From Odontocerum albicorne (lineage: Eukaryota; Arthropoda; Insecta; Trichoptera; Odontoceridae), in contig OX463848.1 of NCBI GenBank assembly GCA_949825065.1, positions 33,013,491 to 33,077,490 on the forward strand: DNA of 64,000 nucleotides. Direction: 5' to 3'. Positions 22,516-34,099 of this stretch are shown in pieces (position 1 is the stretch's first letter; each line of letters starts with the position of its first letter). The notes under the pieces are model-generated. The model made no database searches. It saw only the letters and a program-made list of their open reading frames with translations, and was not told where the DNA came from. The translations under genes were made by a program, and so were the position numbers.

Positions 22516-22632
22516 GTAATTTGTTTAGTCAAACATTGTTTATTCCACTTTATATAATGTTTGAATAAACAAATTACAACATATTTTAACCTCTACAGTT
22601 TCAATGTCCAAATTATAAAATATATATAATAA
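22516..22632. mobile_element. foldback element fragment (hammerhead family end)
   Basis: gtaatttgtttagtcaaaca and ttgtttattccactttatat match the outer arms of the elements at 37063-37312 and 51195-51485, followed by caaattacaac and the family flank-like ttttaacctctacagtttc. The central hammerhead-like part is missing. Confidence 0.6.
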
Positions 22633-24859
22633 ATATAACATAATTAAGTTAAAATTGGTTTATTATTATTTATTAACCTAAATAAATAAACGTTCTTCGT
22701 CACTGTCCTTGCTTAACGAAATAATTCTTTATAACCATAAAATTGTGAATTAAACATTTACATCGAAATTTTACTCTTTGGTTCACCTTTTCTATTGTGA
22801 AAACTAAAAATAAATTTAATAAAAATATACTATGGTGTGCTCTACAAAAAGTCTGTATACGTATTATTTGTAAAAATTCTCGCAATTTTTGGATCATCTC
22901 GAATAGAAAGTTTCATAACGTAAAACGTTACGAAATGGATTAACAAAGATATTTAATTTAAAACAGTACTGGTAAGATATCAAGGATGGTCTACCTTTTT
23001 TATACTTGAATCTCCAACCATCGGCCCGCGAACTGAAATCTCGTGTAAAAAAAATAAGGAAGCTAAGTACAACGCGAACGTGTTTTCGTTACAAGAGAAT
23101 AATAAAGTGCTGCATACCGTCTGCGGAATGCACGAAATATAATATGCATCAATTAAACCGTTGTTTTTTTTATACTTTAATGTCATATCCAAGTGATGAT
23201 AGGCAATCCCCCGTAACCGAGAATGATTGTCTGCCATTTATCCGTTTGGTGCTTTTCAACTTATCTGAATTAGTGATTCAGATAAATTGAAGAGCGTGAT
23301 TTAGTTTAGTTCCTCATCACAAAATGAAGAAGACAAATGACATAGAAATCGGTAGTGAATTATGTACATGGAACAATGGTGCATACAAAAAATAGCTTTG
23401 AATTTGCTTTATCAAAAATAAGAAGAATTAACATCGGGATACTATCATTGAATCTTTTTTTTTCTTATAAATCGTTGGGATCACAATGATGAGGGTCTGT
23501 TCTCACAAATTACTGGTCACATTCGTGTTTTTTTTTTAAATTGTGTGGTGGTTTTTCATTGCCTTCCACACTGCAGTAGATGCTGTAAATTGTATAAATA
23601 ATGTATATATTGAGATATGCTACTAAGACACTGTATAGTACTAGGTTACTGGTGTAATGTGCACATATGAATGTTAAATGGAAGGAGGAGTGTTGTTGAA
23701 ATGTTTTAGAATACATGATACTAATATGGATAGAAATTGGAAGGATTAGGAGAGAGAACGGGGAATATAAAGAAGCAGAATTGACCAGCCAAATACTATT
23801 TAAGTTAATAAAGACAATTGCTGTTGATAAAAGTGTCCATGTTTCTTTAAAAAGTCAAATAATCAATTTAATATCTTCAACGTTCGATTACTATTCACCT
23901 AATTATTAGCAACGGTATTGCAAACTGAAGCACAACATTAAACAGGCCCGCAACACCAGTGATTGTATTTTAAAAGTATGTTGTTAACACTAATAAAAAG
24001 ATTGCCGAAACCTGATATACCCAGAATCACGTCAAAATGAATAATACCTGTAAAAAGAATTGGACCGCAGGGCGCGAGATTCCAGCTGCGATCCCGAACC
24101 CAGGCTCGCATCATGTAAAGTGTTATTATTTGATCCCCCAGCCCCGCATCCCTGTGTGCAGATGTTTTGTATCAGAGAGTCTTCTATGGAATTACGCGCC
24201 CATTGTATACTATTCCAACACGGTAAAATCCCTTTACATTTCCAGGATAAAAAAGGAAATATAATGCTATACATTTTTAGACGTTTTAGTACGTATAATC
24301 AAATATCTCGTTGTTGGAAGATTTCGACTGGCACGAAAGGAAAACGTCGTCATCATCATCATCTTCAAAAGAGTAAGTATGATATCTGACCTAAATTATG
24401 GTTATTTGTTAAACCCTTTAAAGAAAACAGACGTGCTTTAGGTGGAACGATATCGCCAAATTGAGGTTATCATGGAATCTGTACGTTTATATTATTAAAG
24501 AATTTTACAAACACTTTAACATTAAAGGAGATTTGTACCATCAATTCATAATATTATATTAACTCCTGAATACAGATAGTTTTTTTTTAAATTTTACTTG
24601 AAAAAAATCTTTAATATCATTTGTGACTTGCGTGTTTTTTATTTGTAACGAATTGGATAAATACATAAATAAAAATAATTCCGCTCATATTACTTGGTCA
24701 AGTACCCCGTTTGAATTTACGTGTTTTTTTTTTGTGTTTTTTTTGTGAATTTACGTGTTTTTAAAATTGATAAAAAATATCAAGTACTTGTAGTATATGG
24801 TAAAATTGATAAAAAATATCAAGGTATAAAGTAATTATTAAGTTCACTTAAATAGGTTT
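22633..24859. other. spacer with unrecognised overlapping frames
   Basis: 22980-23290 has open frames on both strands of 85-94 codons in moderately GC sequence, and 24060-24389 has a 109-codon plus-strand frame opening in a GC-rich stretch. None resembles a family I know, so I do not call genes. A short direct repeat (aaaattgataaaaaatatca) occurs at 24765 and 24804. Confidence 0.35.
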
Positions 24860-25600
24860 AAAAATGAATGTGGCGAAATCAAAGGTTATTGTTATAGAAA
24901 GAGGTGTGGTAAAAGTGTGTCCGATGTATGTATTAATTCAGAGAAACTGATGCAGTATGTTTATGTGTAGTGGGCAAGTTGAAAGAGACGTTGAAAAAAG
25001 CGTAGCGACAGAGAAGAAGGTAAACGGAGACATACAATAACCACGGTATATCAAAAATAGCAGAAATAACGGTACATAATAGTGTATTGGTAGTCACCTT
25101 GACGTATATACTTATATAGAGGTAGTCACCTTGACGTATTGTACTCGTATATACTTAGAAATTTGAATTTGTAAGAAGAAGGAGCAAAGTTAAATAATGT
25201 TGTGGAATGCGTGAACTTAGAAAATATAAAGTGACACTGTATGAAAGAAGTCAGAATGAAGACATCAGTAATTAACGTTTGGATAAAATAGATGTTTTAA
25301 GAAAGATAAGAAAAAGAGCTTTACATTGTTTTGACATGTGAAGAGAAGAAATGACGAAAGAATAAATAAGCGAGCATAAAAGATAGAATTGCAAAGTGTG
25401 CGTGTACGAGGTAGATCGAGAACAATATAACTACTGGATCAAATGGACCAACTTTAAAAAAAGGCAAAGTAAGAAGTATGAATAATAAAAGATTTTGCAT
25501 GACAAGATATATGAATATGGAGGAGAAAAGGATAGAAAATTTTGGAAATCTGTTTACTTTGTCTACCCCGCAAGGGAAACGGCGTGATGGTATGTATCAA
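24860..25600 (+). mobile_element. LINE-T copy, longest on the plus strand
   Basis: Starts with coding-like MNVAKSKVIVIERG, a segment that follows the reverse transcriptase active site in this insect LINE type. It continues through GQVERDVEKSVATEKKVNG and, after decay, the CMTRYMNMEEKRIENFGNLF region, and ends TACCCCGCAAGGGAAACGGC followed by a TGA stop (25585-25587) and a TATG tail. The 3' untranslated part is therefore only a few bases. Multiple stops and shifts make it dead. Two TACTCGTA-type features and a local duplication occur at 25080-25160. Confidence 0.75.
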
Positions 25601-25674
25601 GTTTATTTGAAATGGCTCGACATTAGCTTAAATATGTACAAATTTATTTAGTAGGCGCAGTTTTTTTTTATTAT

Positions 25675-25840
25675 AGGCAATCCACCCAAACTAGGATGAT
25701 TTGTGCCACCAAATTAAAGTCATACTGCAATTATATGAGTCAATATAATACAAATTATAATTCTAGTCAATTTAAAGTTTCAACTGATTAACCTTAAAAA
25801 ATTTAACAATCGATCTATATGTGGAAAAGTTCCACGAAGA
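25675..25840 (+). repeat. dispersed repeat, partly shared with 11940-12070 and 55262-55335
   Basis: 25675-25790 matches 11940-12070. 25765-25840 matches 55262-55335 in reverse complement (aaagtttcaactgattaacc, gatctatatgtggaaaagtt). It may be the continuation of the LINE remnant immediately to the right. Confidence 0.55.
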
Positions 25841-25864
25841 AAGAAGAAACACAACACTCATTGG

Positions 25865-26045
25865 ACGTGGTAAAGATATGGTTTTTAGTAAACCAAATAT
25901 GTCTCGCAAAAGGACGACCGAAAAATACATGGTCTATAGTTTCATCACTCAGCCCAAACTCGCACCCGTATTCTCCACAATATCCATTATGTAAAGGTGA
26001 CTAGCCGCCACGCAGTAGCCCGTTCGCAGACGACACGAGACAGAC
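25865..26045 (-). pseudogene. LINE polyprotein C-terminal remnant with zinc knuckle
   Basis: Minus strand: RLRTGYCVAASHLY, then after a frame change GYCGEYGCEFGLSDETIDHV and FFGRPFARHIWFTK. The pattern C-x2-(G/C)-x7-H-x4-(C) with LRTG before it is typical of the C-terminal region of I/R1/Jockey-type LINE proteins. The last Cys of the knuckle is Gly here and one frameshift is needed. Unrelated to LINE-T and to the RTE-like copy at 27783. Confidence 0.55.
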
Positions 26046-27153
26046 ATTTCCATCTTGTTCATTATTATTATATTAAACCACGGTTTCAAAGAGTTAGACC
26101 GTTGGATTGATTTACTCGTATATCTTAGTTAAGCGCTGTAAAATTACCAAATTTTCTCTTAGAGATAATTTGAGATACTTCCGGTATCTTTTGAGTATAT
26201 AATTTAAATGTATCTACATGTTAGAAAAGGCTTCAGAAACTAATCGGTCTGGGATTATTATGCAAATAGCCTTACTACACCCCAGAGAAACTCTTTTCTA
26301 CGCTAAAATACCGTCCATTTTACTTGTTGTTCAATACTATCCAAACTTATGTTTTGCTTATATTAATCCTCCATATTAACTCCTTAAGCATTTTGCATTG
26401 AGTATCAGTCAACCTGTATAAACCGCTTAAAAGTGTATAGGTTACCAAAACATTAAAGGCTTTGAAATTACAAAAGGAAGTACATACATCCTGCAGTAGA
26501 ACTTTATGGAATAGTTACAGATTCCTTCAGGCTCAACCACTATATCAAAGCCCTTGCCTCAGGAGAAGGTATTCTTACACGCTTTGTTTCCTGATATCTT
26601 GCTGAAAATGTTTTTTGAAGTATAAAGAGAACTTTAATGCCCACAACCGCTTTAATTTGGTTTCAGAATTATTAACATAAATTTGATAAATTTTAGATTA
26701 ACATTAATTATTTTGTTATTACAAGGTTTTGAAAAGGGTAATTCTGTGAATAATAGTAATGTATGAACAAGCATCTTGTGGGCGAAGGTTTCCGAGAGAT
26801 AAAATAGAGAAAGGTTTTGGACGTGTGGCTGCGGGTAACAAGACTGCGTTTATACCATACGTCGATCAACCACATATTATCAATGCACGATTTTTCTCTG
26901 CTCCTTTCACGTTTACTCGACTCCTTTCATTAATTTTCCATGTCCCCTCCCATTACATGGTTTGAGTAATGTACTACTATCTTCGTTCTTGCTTTAATAA
27001 ATGCTCCCAAAGTTTTTTCTCGTTCACATAGTTCCGAACTTCATCATCTCACCATGCATTATCTATTCTCTTTTTAACTTTTGCTATGCAACAAATCACT
27101 TTGATTGCAAATACAAAAATTTCTTTCGTCTTCAGAAATTCCTCTTCAGTGTT
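26046..27153. other. unannotated spacer
   Basis: A 68-codon frame at 26759-26965 (opening MYEQASCGRRFPRDKIEKGF) is unrecognised. No repeat family assigned. Confidence 0.35.
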
Positions 27154-27275
27154 GTGACATCAATTTTATCATACAAACTTAACCAACACATCATTTATGA
27201 CACCAATTTTATCATGCAAACTTAATCAACCCATCATTTATGACACCGATTTTATCACGCAATCTTAAATGTCAA
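27154..27275 (+). repeat. 43-44-bp tandem repeat, three units
   Basis: tgacatcaattttatcatac, tgacaccaattttatcatgc and tgacaccgattttatcacgc start at 27154, 27198 and 27241, each followed by aaacttaa and acccatcattta-like sequence. Confidence 0.85.
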
Positions 27276-27782
27276 ATGAATTTCTGCGAAGCACTTTGGT
27301 GTGGTCAAGCCTGAAGTCACGTAGCACATAGCTGATAATAAATTAAACAAAAAAATCTTGTAGCGATTTTTCATTAAAATATAGCGCTATAACACACATG
27401 TCGTCTATTTATTTTTTTATAAGAAAATATATTATAAATCAGTGAAATTTACTTTTTAACGCTTTCTTCTTCTTAATGTTCTTCTCTTCTGAGACACGCG
27501 ATCATCATAACAATCTTAAACCTTGAGGCAACAGCTCTGAACAAATATACAGCACCACTATCAAACTAATCCTGTCATTTCTTCAACCAAGAGAAGCGCA
27601 TTCTCACATTTCTGCCTTAAATTTTTCCTTGTTAAACCAGTCTCGCAATTGCTTCAAACATAAGATGCGCTTTCTTACATTTATCTCATGAATTTCCCCC
27701 AGTAAAACCAGTCTCATAATTTATTCAACCAGGAAATGAGTATTGTTACATTTCTGCATTAAATTTCCTCCTGTAAAACTAG

Positions 27783-28549
27783 CCGAAAGCGTCAATGATC
27801 TCCAGGACCTTCTTAATCTTGTTGACGAGTCCGGTGAAAGAGTGGGTCTTACAATAAATGTCAGTAAAACCAAGTGGATGACATTCGGGCGGTTGGATTA
27901 CAGTGGGTCAGTGTTGCGTTTGAACGGCCGTAGCGTCGAAAGGGTGGAGAAATTCAGATACCTCGGCAACATACTCACGCAGTCTCTCGACCCGGATGTG
28001 GAAATCAGGTGCAGAATTGAGGCAGCAAGAACTGCATTTAATAAAATGAAGTCGCTCTTCTGTGATGACAACTTAAATTTGAAACTCCGTCAGAGGATGA
28101 TTAGATGCTATGTGTGGTCTGTTTTATTGTACGGTTGTGAAACATGGACCTTGAAAGTCCAGGCAATGAACAGACTGGAAGCATTTGAAATGTGGTTGCA
28201 TCGTCGAATGCTCAAAATTCCCTGGACAGACATGGTGACAAATACCGAAGTCCTGAGGCGAGCTAGAGCTGACAGGGAGTTGTTGTCCACTATAAAAGTT
28301 AGAAAGATTTCATATCTGGGTCACGTGCTGCGTGGAGAGAAGTACCACTTGCTCCAGCTTATATTGAAGGGGAAAGTCGAGGGACACCGGGGGCCCGGAA
28401 GAAGACAGATGTCCTGGCTGCGGAATGTGAGGGAGTGGACCGGCATCCGGAGTGCAGAGGAACTGTTCCGGGCGGCTCAGGACCGAGACGGATTCGCCGA
28501 AGTGATCGCCAACGTTGGGGGGACCCGACAGGGCACTTAGAAGAAGAAG
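27783..28549 (+). mobile_element. RTE-like LINE, 5'-truncated, with target duplication
   Basis: 767 bp inserted between two copies of AAAACTAG (27775-27782 and 28550-28557). The 3' end is a stop codon followed at once by an (AAG)n tail, and the 5' end is truncated within the reverse transcriptase just after where the Y/FADD active site would be. A very short 3' UTR with a microsatellite tail fits RTE-like LINEs. Confidence 0.9.
27784..28540 (+). pseudogene. LINE reverse transcriptase C-terminal part, open but truncated
   Basis: About 252 codons remain open without a stop, ending in TAG at 28538-28540, but there is no proper start. Visible in order: the segment after the active site (DLLNLVDESGERVGLTINVS, KTKWMTFGR), FRYLGNILTQSLDPDVEIRC, LRQRMIRCYVWSVLLYGCET, the LEAFEMWLHRRMLKIPWT block, the YLGHVLRGEKYHLLQLI region and the end GPGRRQMSWLRNVREWTG. 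These are the thumb and C-terminal regions of an endonuclease-reverse transcriptase of the RTE-like kind that copies the element's RNA into nicked nuclear DNA. The catalytic palm and endonuclease are missing. A frame this long without decay says the insertion is young. A worn relative is at 52640-52780. Confidence 0.9.
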
Positions 28550-28819
28550 AAAACTAGAGTCGTTATTTCTTCAACCTGGAGATGCGACTTCTTACATTTC
28601 TGCTATAAATTTCCCCCTTTAAAACCAGTCTCGTAATTTCTTCAATCAGTAATTGTATTTTCTTTTTAGACTTCTTCTATCTTGAAATATATTCTGTAAC
28701 ATCGTTGAAGGATCGCATATCTATTTCGTAATATTATACATTCAAAATACTCGAACTTTCCCCTTTTAATGGTTTATAAAATGTATATATCTTTAGATTA
28801 ATTCGTTTCAATATATCAT

Positions 28820-29390
28820 CATCACGGACTTGGTCAATCGATGAAACTCACACTATTCTTTCTTGGTCTGTTCTACATCCATATACCTTCTAATACAACT
28901 CCTACGATTTATGTGACTTTTAACATTTCAAAATATCACATACTTGATCTAATTATTTTTTCTTCGGTCTTTCTCGACCACGCCTTCAGCTCACATATGC
29001 ACTGTATATTTATTTTCGTGCCTTTTTTCATTCATTTGTTATACATGTCCAAGTCATCTCAAAGTGCACTTCTTAATTTAATTTAAAACGTCAAACTTAA
29101 GTTCACATTCATCCCTGATCACGCATTTTCATATTCTGTCATATATTATCACCCCATATATAATTCTAAGTGCATGCATTTCTACAGCATTTATTTGACA
29201 ATTTTCATTCTTTTTCCACGTCTATGTTCTACTTCTGTACATCAAAGTTGGTACAACAATACTGTTGAAGACTATCATCTTTGTGATTTTGATACTGTCC
29301 GGTTCGAGTATAAATGTTTTAGTGCACAATTGACTTATTTCCTGTCACTACACGCCGTTCTATGTATCTTGTAAATCTAGAAAAAATAAA
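28820..29390 (-). mobile_element. LINE-T copy
   Basis: Minus strand, lacking the extreme 3' tail. Landmarks in order on the plus strand: ctacatccatataccttcta, ttcaaaatatcacatacttg, cgccttcagctcacatatgc, acatgtccaagtcatctcaa, cattctgtcatatattatca-like, tctacagcatttatttgac, and ttcctgtcactacacgccgt. Used as the uninterrupted reference for the copies at 10240 and 13587. Confidence 0.8.
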
Positions 29391-29999
29391 AATTTACTTA
29401 TTTTTAAAAATTCCCAATACTCCAGTTTGCATAATGCCTTTAAGTTTGTTGCACAAGTTTAACAAGTCAAAATAAGTATCGTAAGCTTTAAACTATCGCC
29501 GTTGGCAACACTGTTGTATTGCAGAATAACTTTAAGATAAGTATTGTATTTTGCAATATTTTGACCGAAAGGAGGGTTTGCAAAAGAAGAGAAAGAGAAT
29601 GCATATCGGAGGGGCCTCAAGGGTAACATTGCTCGCCCGTTCTAGCTTCGACCTGTATTTTAACGTGGCATAAAATATTCAAACTGTCTAGTATCGGGAC
29701 ACCCAGGGGCGGACTTACAATATTTATATTACAGGAGTCAAGTCGGATGCCTAAAGGCACACAATAGTAATTTCGATAGATTGGATTTAATGTAAATATG
29801 GCTAATTTTGTATATTTCAATGGAATTAAGCTAATATACATTTTATTACTAAGAGTTGTCAAATTTTACGAACGGCTACAACTCAGAAATGTTGTATTGT
29901 TTGTTTGTTTATGTGTGAATTTTGAGGGTGTAAGTCAGCTGTCTCAAAACAGGTAATGAATTTAGTGAGACGACTGATATAGACTGTTTATCTTATGTA
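29391..29999. other. unannotated spacer
   Basis: Slightly GC-richer near 29570-29760 but no family or gene recognised. Confidence 0.4.
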
Positions 30000-30314
30000 G
30001 AGTAGAATTACGTAAACATTTGTATAAATAAATTGAGTAGAATTACGTAAACATTTGTATAAATAAATTGAGTAGAATTACGTAAACATTTGCATAAATA
30101 AATTGAGTAGAATTACGTAAACATTTGTATAAATAAATTGAGTAGAATTACGTAAACATTTGTATAAATAAATTGAGTAGAATTACGTAAACATTTGTAT
30201 AAATAAATTGAGTAGAATTACGTAAACATTTGTATAAATAAATTGAGTAGAATTACGTAAACATTTGTATAAATAAATTGAGTAGAATTACGTAAACATT
30301 TGTATAAATAAATT
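30000..30314 (+). repeat. minisatellite, nine units of 35 bp
   Basis: Nine head-to-tail units of gagtagaattacgtaaacat followed by ttgtataaataaatt, starting at 30000 and every 35 bp after. Units are identical except one T-to-G-type change (ttgcata) in the third unit. Such uniformity indicates recent expansion or homogenisation. There are no spacers, so this is not a CRISPR array. Confidence 0.97.
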
Positions 30315-31084
30315 GAGGCATCAAAGTATTTGTCTCTAATGCCACCTGACATCTCTTTACAAACTACAATATTTCGTGATAGAAATGTCTTGCTATACTC
30401 AAAAATGAAACTTTATTATTATGAACTAATAGAGACAAACGTTGCAGACGCGCTGCAAACAATGATATAACTGAATTGATGTCAAAATATAAAAAAGTTT
30501 TCATAATAATCCATACATATAAAAGTCTTCAAACCTGATGATACCAGTGATCTAGTGGAACGAGTTCTTCTTAATGAATATGTTTCTCTTGTGACATTAT
30601 CTGCTTTCAAATGTCTTGCACTATTGTTAACACGCTTTAAACCTTTACTTTTACCTCTGTATTTAGAATTGTAAGTTGTTTTTATCATGTCTCCTTTTTA
30701 AAAAAAAAATCTTATCTCCGATATCGTTCACACTAATTTTTTATCTTTAAAAATATTTTTTTCACATTATTTTGTAAGAAACATTAAAAAATCTTATGAA
30801 TATCGTTCACTGATAAGTTTAACGAGTTTATGAATAATCAAAGAACATATGAGATTATTTATTTAAAGGTTTTTTATATTCTATATTATTTTCAATGGCT
30901 TTTCACTCAAATTTGGGTATTCCTAGCCACTTAGCAATGATATATTGATTACGTTTATTGAGAAATACAGAATATATTCAATAAACGCAATCAACAGTAC
31001 GGTCATGCTATCGAAATTTGGAACAAAACCCAATTCATAAAAGAAGAATATGGGAGTATTTATTTATTTAACACTTTTATTACA
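30315..31084. other. AT-rich spacer with a basic 68-codon frame
   Basis: Minus-strand frame 30482-30688 (opening MIKTTYNSKYRGKSKGLKRV) is Lys/Arg/Ser-rich and unrecognised; I do not call it a gene. Nothing else seen. Confidence 0.3.
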
Positions 31085-31400
31085 AATACAATCTGACGGG
31101 CTTATTGCCAGGCGGCAATATCTTCCAACTAATCAGACAAAAGTAAATGAAGCAAGTTACGTGGTCTCATAAATCACTCAAATGACTATCCATCCCCACG
31201 AAATCCATAAACATATACGTGAGCACATGCCCACGAACCCCACAAAGACGGACAGTCACCCGAACATTCTTTTTCATATAAAGTGAGATATCATCAATCA
31301 AAAGGAAAGGAAGAGATGGTGGAGATGAAAGGAAATGAAAAATCAGGAATGAAACACGTTATTTTACTGACTAGAAATTAAGAGGTTTTTCAGTCGCTTC
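31085..31400 (-). mobile_element. dispersed repeat R2, copy 2
   Basis: Longer copy of the repeat at 8045-8300. It adds a segment between 31170 and 31270 (catccccacgaaatccataa, cacaaagacggacagtcacc) absent from the first copy. Confidence 0.65.
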
Positions 31401-31962
31401 TTAGAATACTCATACTCATTTCATATCTTATATCTTTAAGAATACTCATTTTATATCTTCAATTAATTAAAAACTATTGTACAAACTCTCTTAATTATCT
31501 ACTAACGAAAAATAGTTACCAAGCATAAAATTATAAATCAATTTAAAATTTATCCATATTTTCTAATGTTAGTTTTCATCAACTTTATATTGAATTTATT
31601 ATGTACTCGTATGTACGTCTATATCTTACGATATAATAAAACGTTGCATACACTGAATTATCAATCTGTTAAAAAAATATAAAAGGAATTTTCTTGAGTC
31701 CTAAATGTTGAAATTAAGATGCAGCTTTTTTTCAAAGTCCATAGAAATATAGAAAAGTACAAGTATCATGAATAATATTTTTGACATTACTTGTGTCGAT
31801 CCGCTTCTGCGAACTGGCTCCAGAAATAGAGGTCCCAAGTATCGGGAATAATAGTTTTCCGCTACGATCCGCCTGCCTTCCGTTACGATCAAAGAATAAT
31901 AGGATTAACGAATATCGAGGGTTGTTTTTGATACTCTCTTCTGTACCTAGACGATGATAGCC
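31401..31962. other. spacer upstream of a possible promoter
   Basis: 31780-31960 is moderately GC-rich and not shared with any other part of the window, unlike most non-AT sequence here. A 63-codon minus-strand frame at 31701-31892 is unrecognised. Confidence 0.35.
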
Positions 31963-32020
31963 TTTATATAAACACGGCTAGAAAGCTGCTTACGAAGAGA
32001 AATGATCCAAAAATGTAAGT
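31963..32020 (+). promoter_or_regulatory. possible TATA box, start codon and splice donor
   Basis: tttatataaac (31963-31973) is a good TATA box. ATG lies at 32002 and the frame runs ATG ATC CAA AAA T into GTAAGT at 32015-32020, a strong splice donor. A tiny first coding exon after a TATA box is common in insect genes for secreted or cuticle proteins. However, the implied 5' UTR would be only a few bases, and I found no matching second exon before 34 kb. Confidence 0.25.
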
Positions 32021-33284
32021 CTTTTTATTCATTGATATTTTTATCTTCACAAATTTATAGCTTAATTTTTTAAATCATCGCCACATTGTATTTTGCTTGT
32101 TTCCACTTTTGCAAGTAGCATATTCATGGAAAAGTTAATAGTTTTTAATTTTATTTAAATAATTCTACACAAGACAAATTGCTTACACCATTAATTTCAC
32201 TAGACAGTTCTACATCTGCAAAATTTAAATAAAATACACATTAAAAAAAACAGAATATTCAGGTTGCAATAATTCGTTAGATTTAATAACTAATTAAAAA
32301 TGTATTTGGCTAGTATCGTCGAAACATCCAAATGCTGGGCTTAAATGAATATTAAATACAGTATACCCATTGCATCGAACTGATAGAGAAATATTTATTT
32401 GTTGGTACCTGCGCCACGGCCCAAAAAATATAAAGAAAATAAACTCATGTGTAATACACATTTTAAATTATCACTTCACAATTACAAATATTGACATGTT
32501 TTACAGTTCTAAATAATAAAATTACCCGAAACCAAAACTTAATGACAATCGAGGGTGATAATTAAAACTTTTTTTCAATCTAACAAGCTATCGGTGTTTC
32601 AATCAGTGGAGAAACTAAAGTAAAGGGCAATAATAAGGATATATACCATATATCATACATACGGTGACACATAATCAATTTTTTCGCCGTACAGCATAAA
32701 AATTGGATGTTTTTAATATTAAATTTTATTATTATCCTCTAAAACAGTTTTAATTGAATGACTCCGAAAGATAAAGACTATGTTTTTTTTTCTGAAAAAT
32801 ATTATTACTAGTAAAAAGAAGACAATTCTCGCAGATCTACGCGTAAAAAATCTTTCGTAATGTCCTAAAAAAACAGCTATAGAGTAGATTATTTGTCCAT
32901 CGCCCGCTCTTGTCCTTTTTTCTGCTACTCCGTGTCTTTTTTTCTATTGTCGTCTAGTATGTATCTCTGCTTTGGACAAAATTCTAAATTTGGACACATA
33001 TTACACTGGCAATGAATCTAGACTTGGATGTGTTTATGTGTATGTGAGTGTGTGCCGTTATATTTTCAACAGTGTTTGCACCAATTTATTTTCTAATGAT
33101 TTTATCAACTGCTTTTTTATTATATTTTTTTGTAATATGTTTTGCGTGTGCAAAGCTATGGACTGAAAACATCTGGCATCCTTACGGCCGACACACCCTC
33201 ATATTGATAAGAAAGTAACAAGACCATAGAGATCGTATATGTAAAAAATATGAATTTATTTTATTCATTTATATCTACGACGAC
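32021..33284. other. AT-rich spacer
   Basis: No exon with a plausible acceptor was recognised. A Cys/Phe-rich 64-codon frame at 32972-33166 looks like chance. Confidence 0.4.
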
Positions 33285-33440
33285 ATTCTTGACCATGTTG
33301 GTAAAGCGATTGACTTTCAGACAGAATTTTTCAAGTTCGATTCCTGATTCTAGCCCCTGTGTCCAAAAAAGGGCATAGTCGAATCTCGAACATTGGACCT
33401 ATAAATGTATTTCTAATTAGTTGGAATAAATTACCATATG
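33285..33440 (+). mobile_element. tRNA-derived SINE fragment, SINE-B-like
   Basis: Head: gaccatgttggtaaagcgat, tgactttcagac, box B aagttcgattcctgattc. The body diverges after that from the other SINE-B copies. Confidence 0.5.
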
Positions 33441-33820
33441 GCCATAAACTTACCACATGCAACAAAAGTGTAAAACAGGTAAAAAACCGTATCCAGTTTG
33501 TTATTTAATAATTAAAACATGAACTTTATATTGAGAGAATAAAATGAAACATTTATTATAAAAGCACTCGAGCGAATTATTCATAACTCCTACAGTAACC
33601 GGGGAAAGAGAACTTTGCGTTGGGGAAGAAAATAAATTTTACGATAAGACGGGAAATTTCTATTATATCGATGAGGAGGGAACATTATCGAATAAAATTA
33701 CAATCAAAGTCGATCTGCATTCTGTCTACGGAGCGGTGGTTTTTTGTAAGAAAATTGCCAAATATCAAGAAATAATAAACTTTAAATTTTACCTTCGATA
33801 AAAATTTACCTTTACACTTT

Positions 33821-34024
33821 TTTTTATTACACTTTCGCTGTAGACAGTACAACCTAGCGAATTTATTATCATAAATCAATCTCTTTCAACCAAAGATGCT
33901 GGAGAGATCTTTAATGAAAACCAGACTGGATTTTTTATTAAATCTGAGTCCAATAGGAATCAAACTCGCAACCTCCGGGCCGGAAGACAGGCGTCATACC
34001 GACTAGAATACGAGTATGGAGGTC
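33821..34024 (-). mobile_element. SINE-A copy with an 8-mer scar
   Basis: Minus-strand SINE-A: box B ggttgcgagtttgattccta, body ccagtctggttttcattaa, tail gttgtactgtctacagcga. Its head carries TACGAGTA at 34009 inside box A. Confidence 0.8.
34009..34016. other. TACGAGTA scar in a SINE-A head
   Basis: This copy reads actagaa-TACGAGTA-tggaggtcg. Removing CGAGTA gives actagaatatggaggtcg, the same length as the typical actaggccacggaggtcg and nearly the same as the head at 34946 (actaggatatggaggtcg). Confidence 0.65.
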
Positions 34025-34099
34025 GTTCGATTTTATGGCATTTTAAAATTTTAGTTGGCCTCGAAGTATTTGAAAGACTAATTTGTCAATAAATGTAGA

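Larger units (their letters stand above)
27573..28655 (+). repeat. 71-bp tandem repeat, interrupted by a LINE
   Basis: The landmark cttcaacc (or a one-base variant) is at 27581, 27652 and 27723, then 28569 and 28640, always 71 bp apart if the 775 bp added by the LINE insertion are removed. Units contain gcgcattct(c/t)acatttctgc, aaatttcccc and aaaaccagtctcgtaattt. Confidence 0.9.

Noticed and set aside
23006..23290. 94-codon frame as a gene
   Set aside because: An opposing frame of similar length overlaps it, and neither looks like a known family.
24060..24389. 109-codon frame as a gene
   Set aside because: Overlapping frames of similar length on both strands, no recognised domain, and its His run comes from a simple atc repeat.
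30000..30314. Regular 35-bp repeats as a CRISPR array
   Set aside because: Units are head-to-tail without unique spacers, and the context is eukaryotic.
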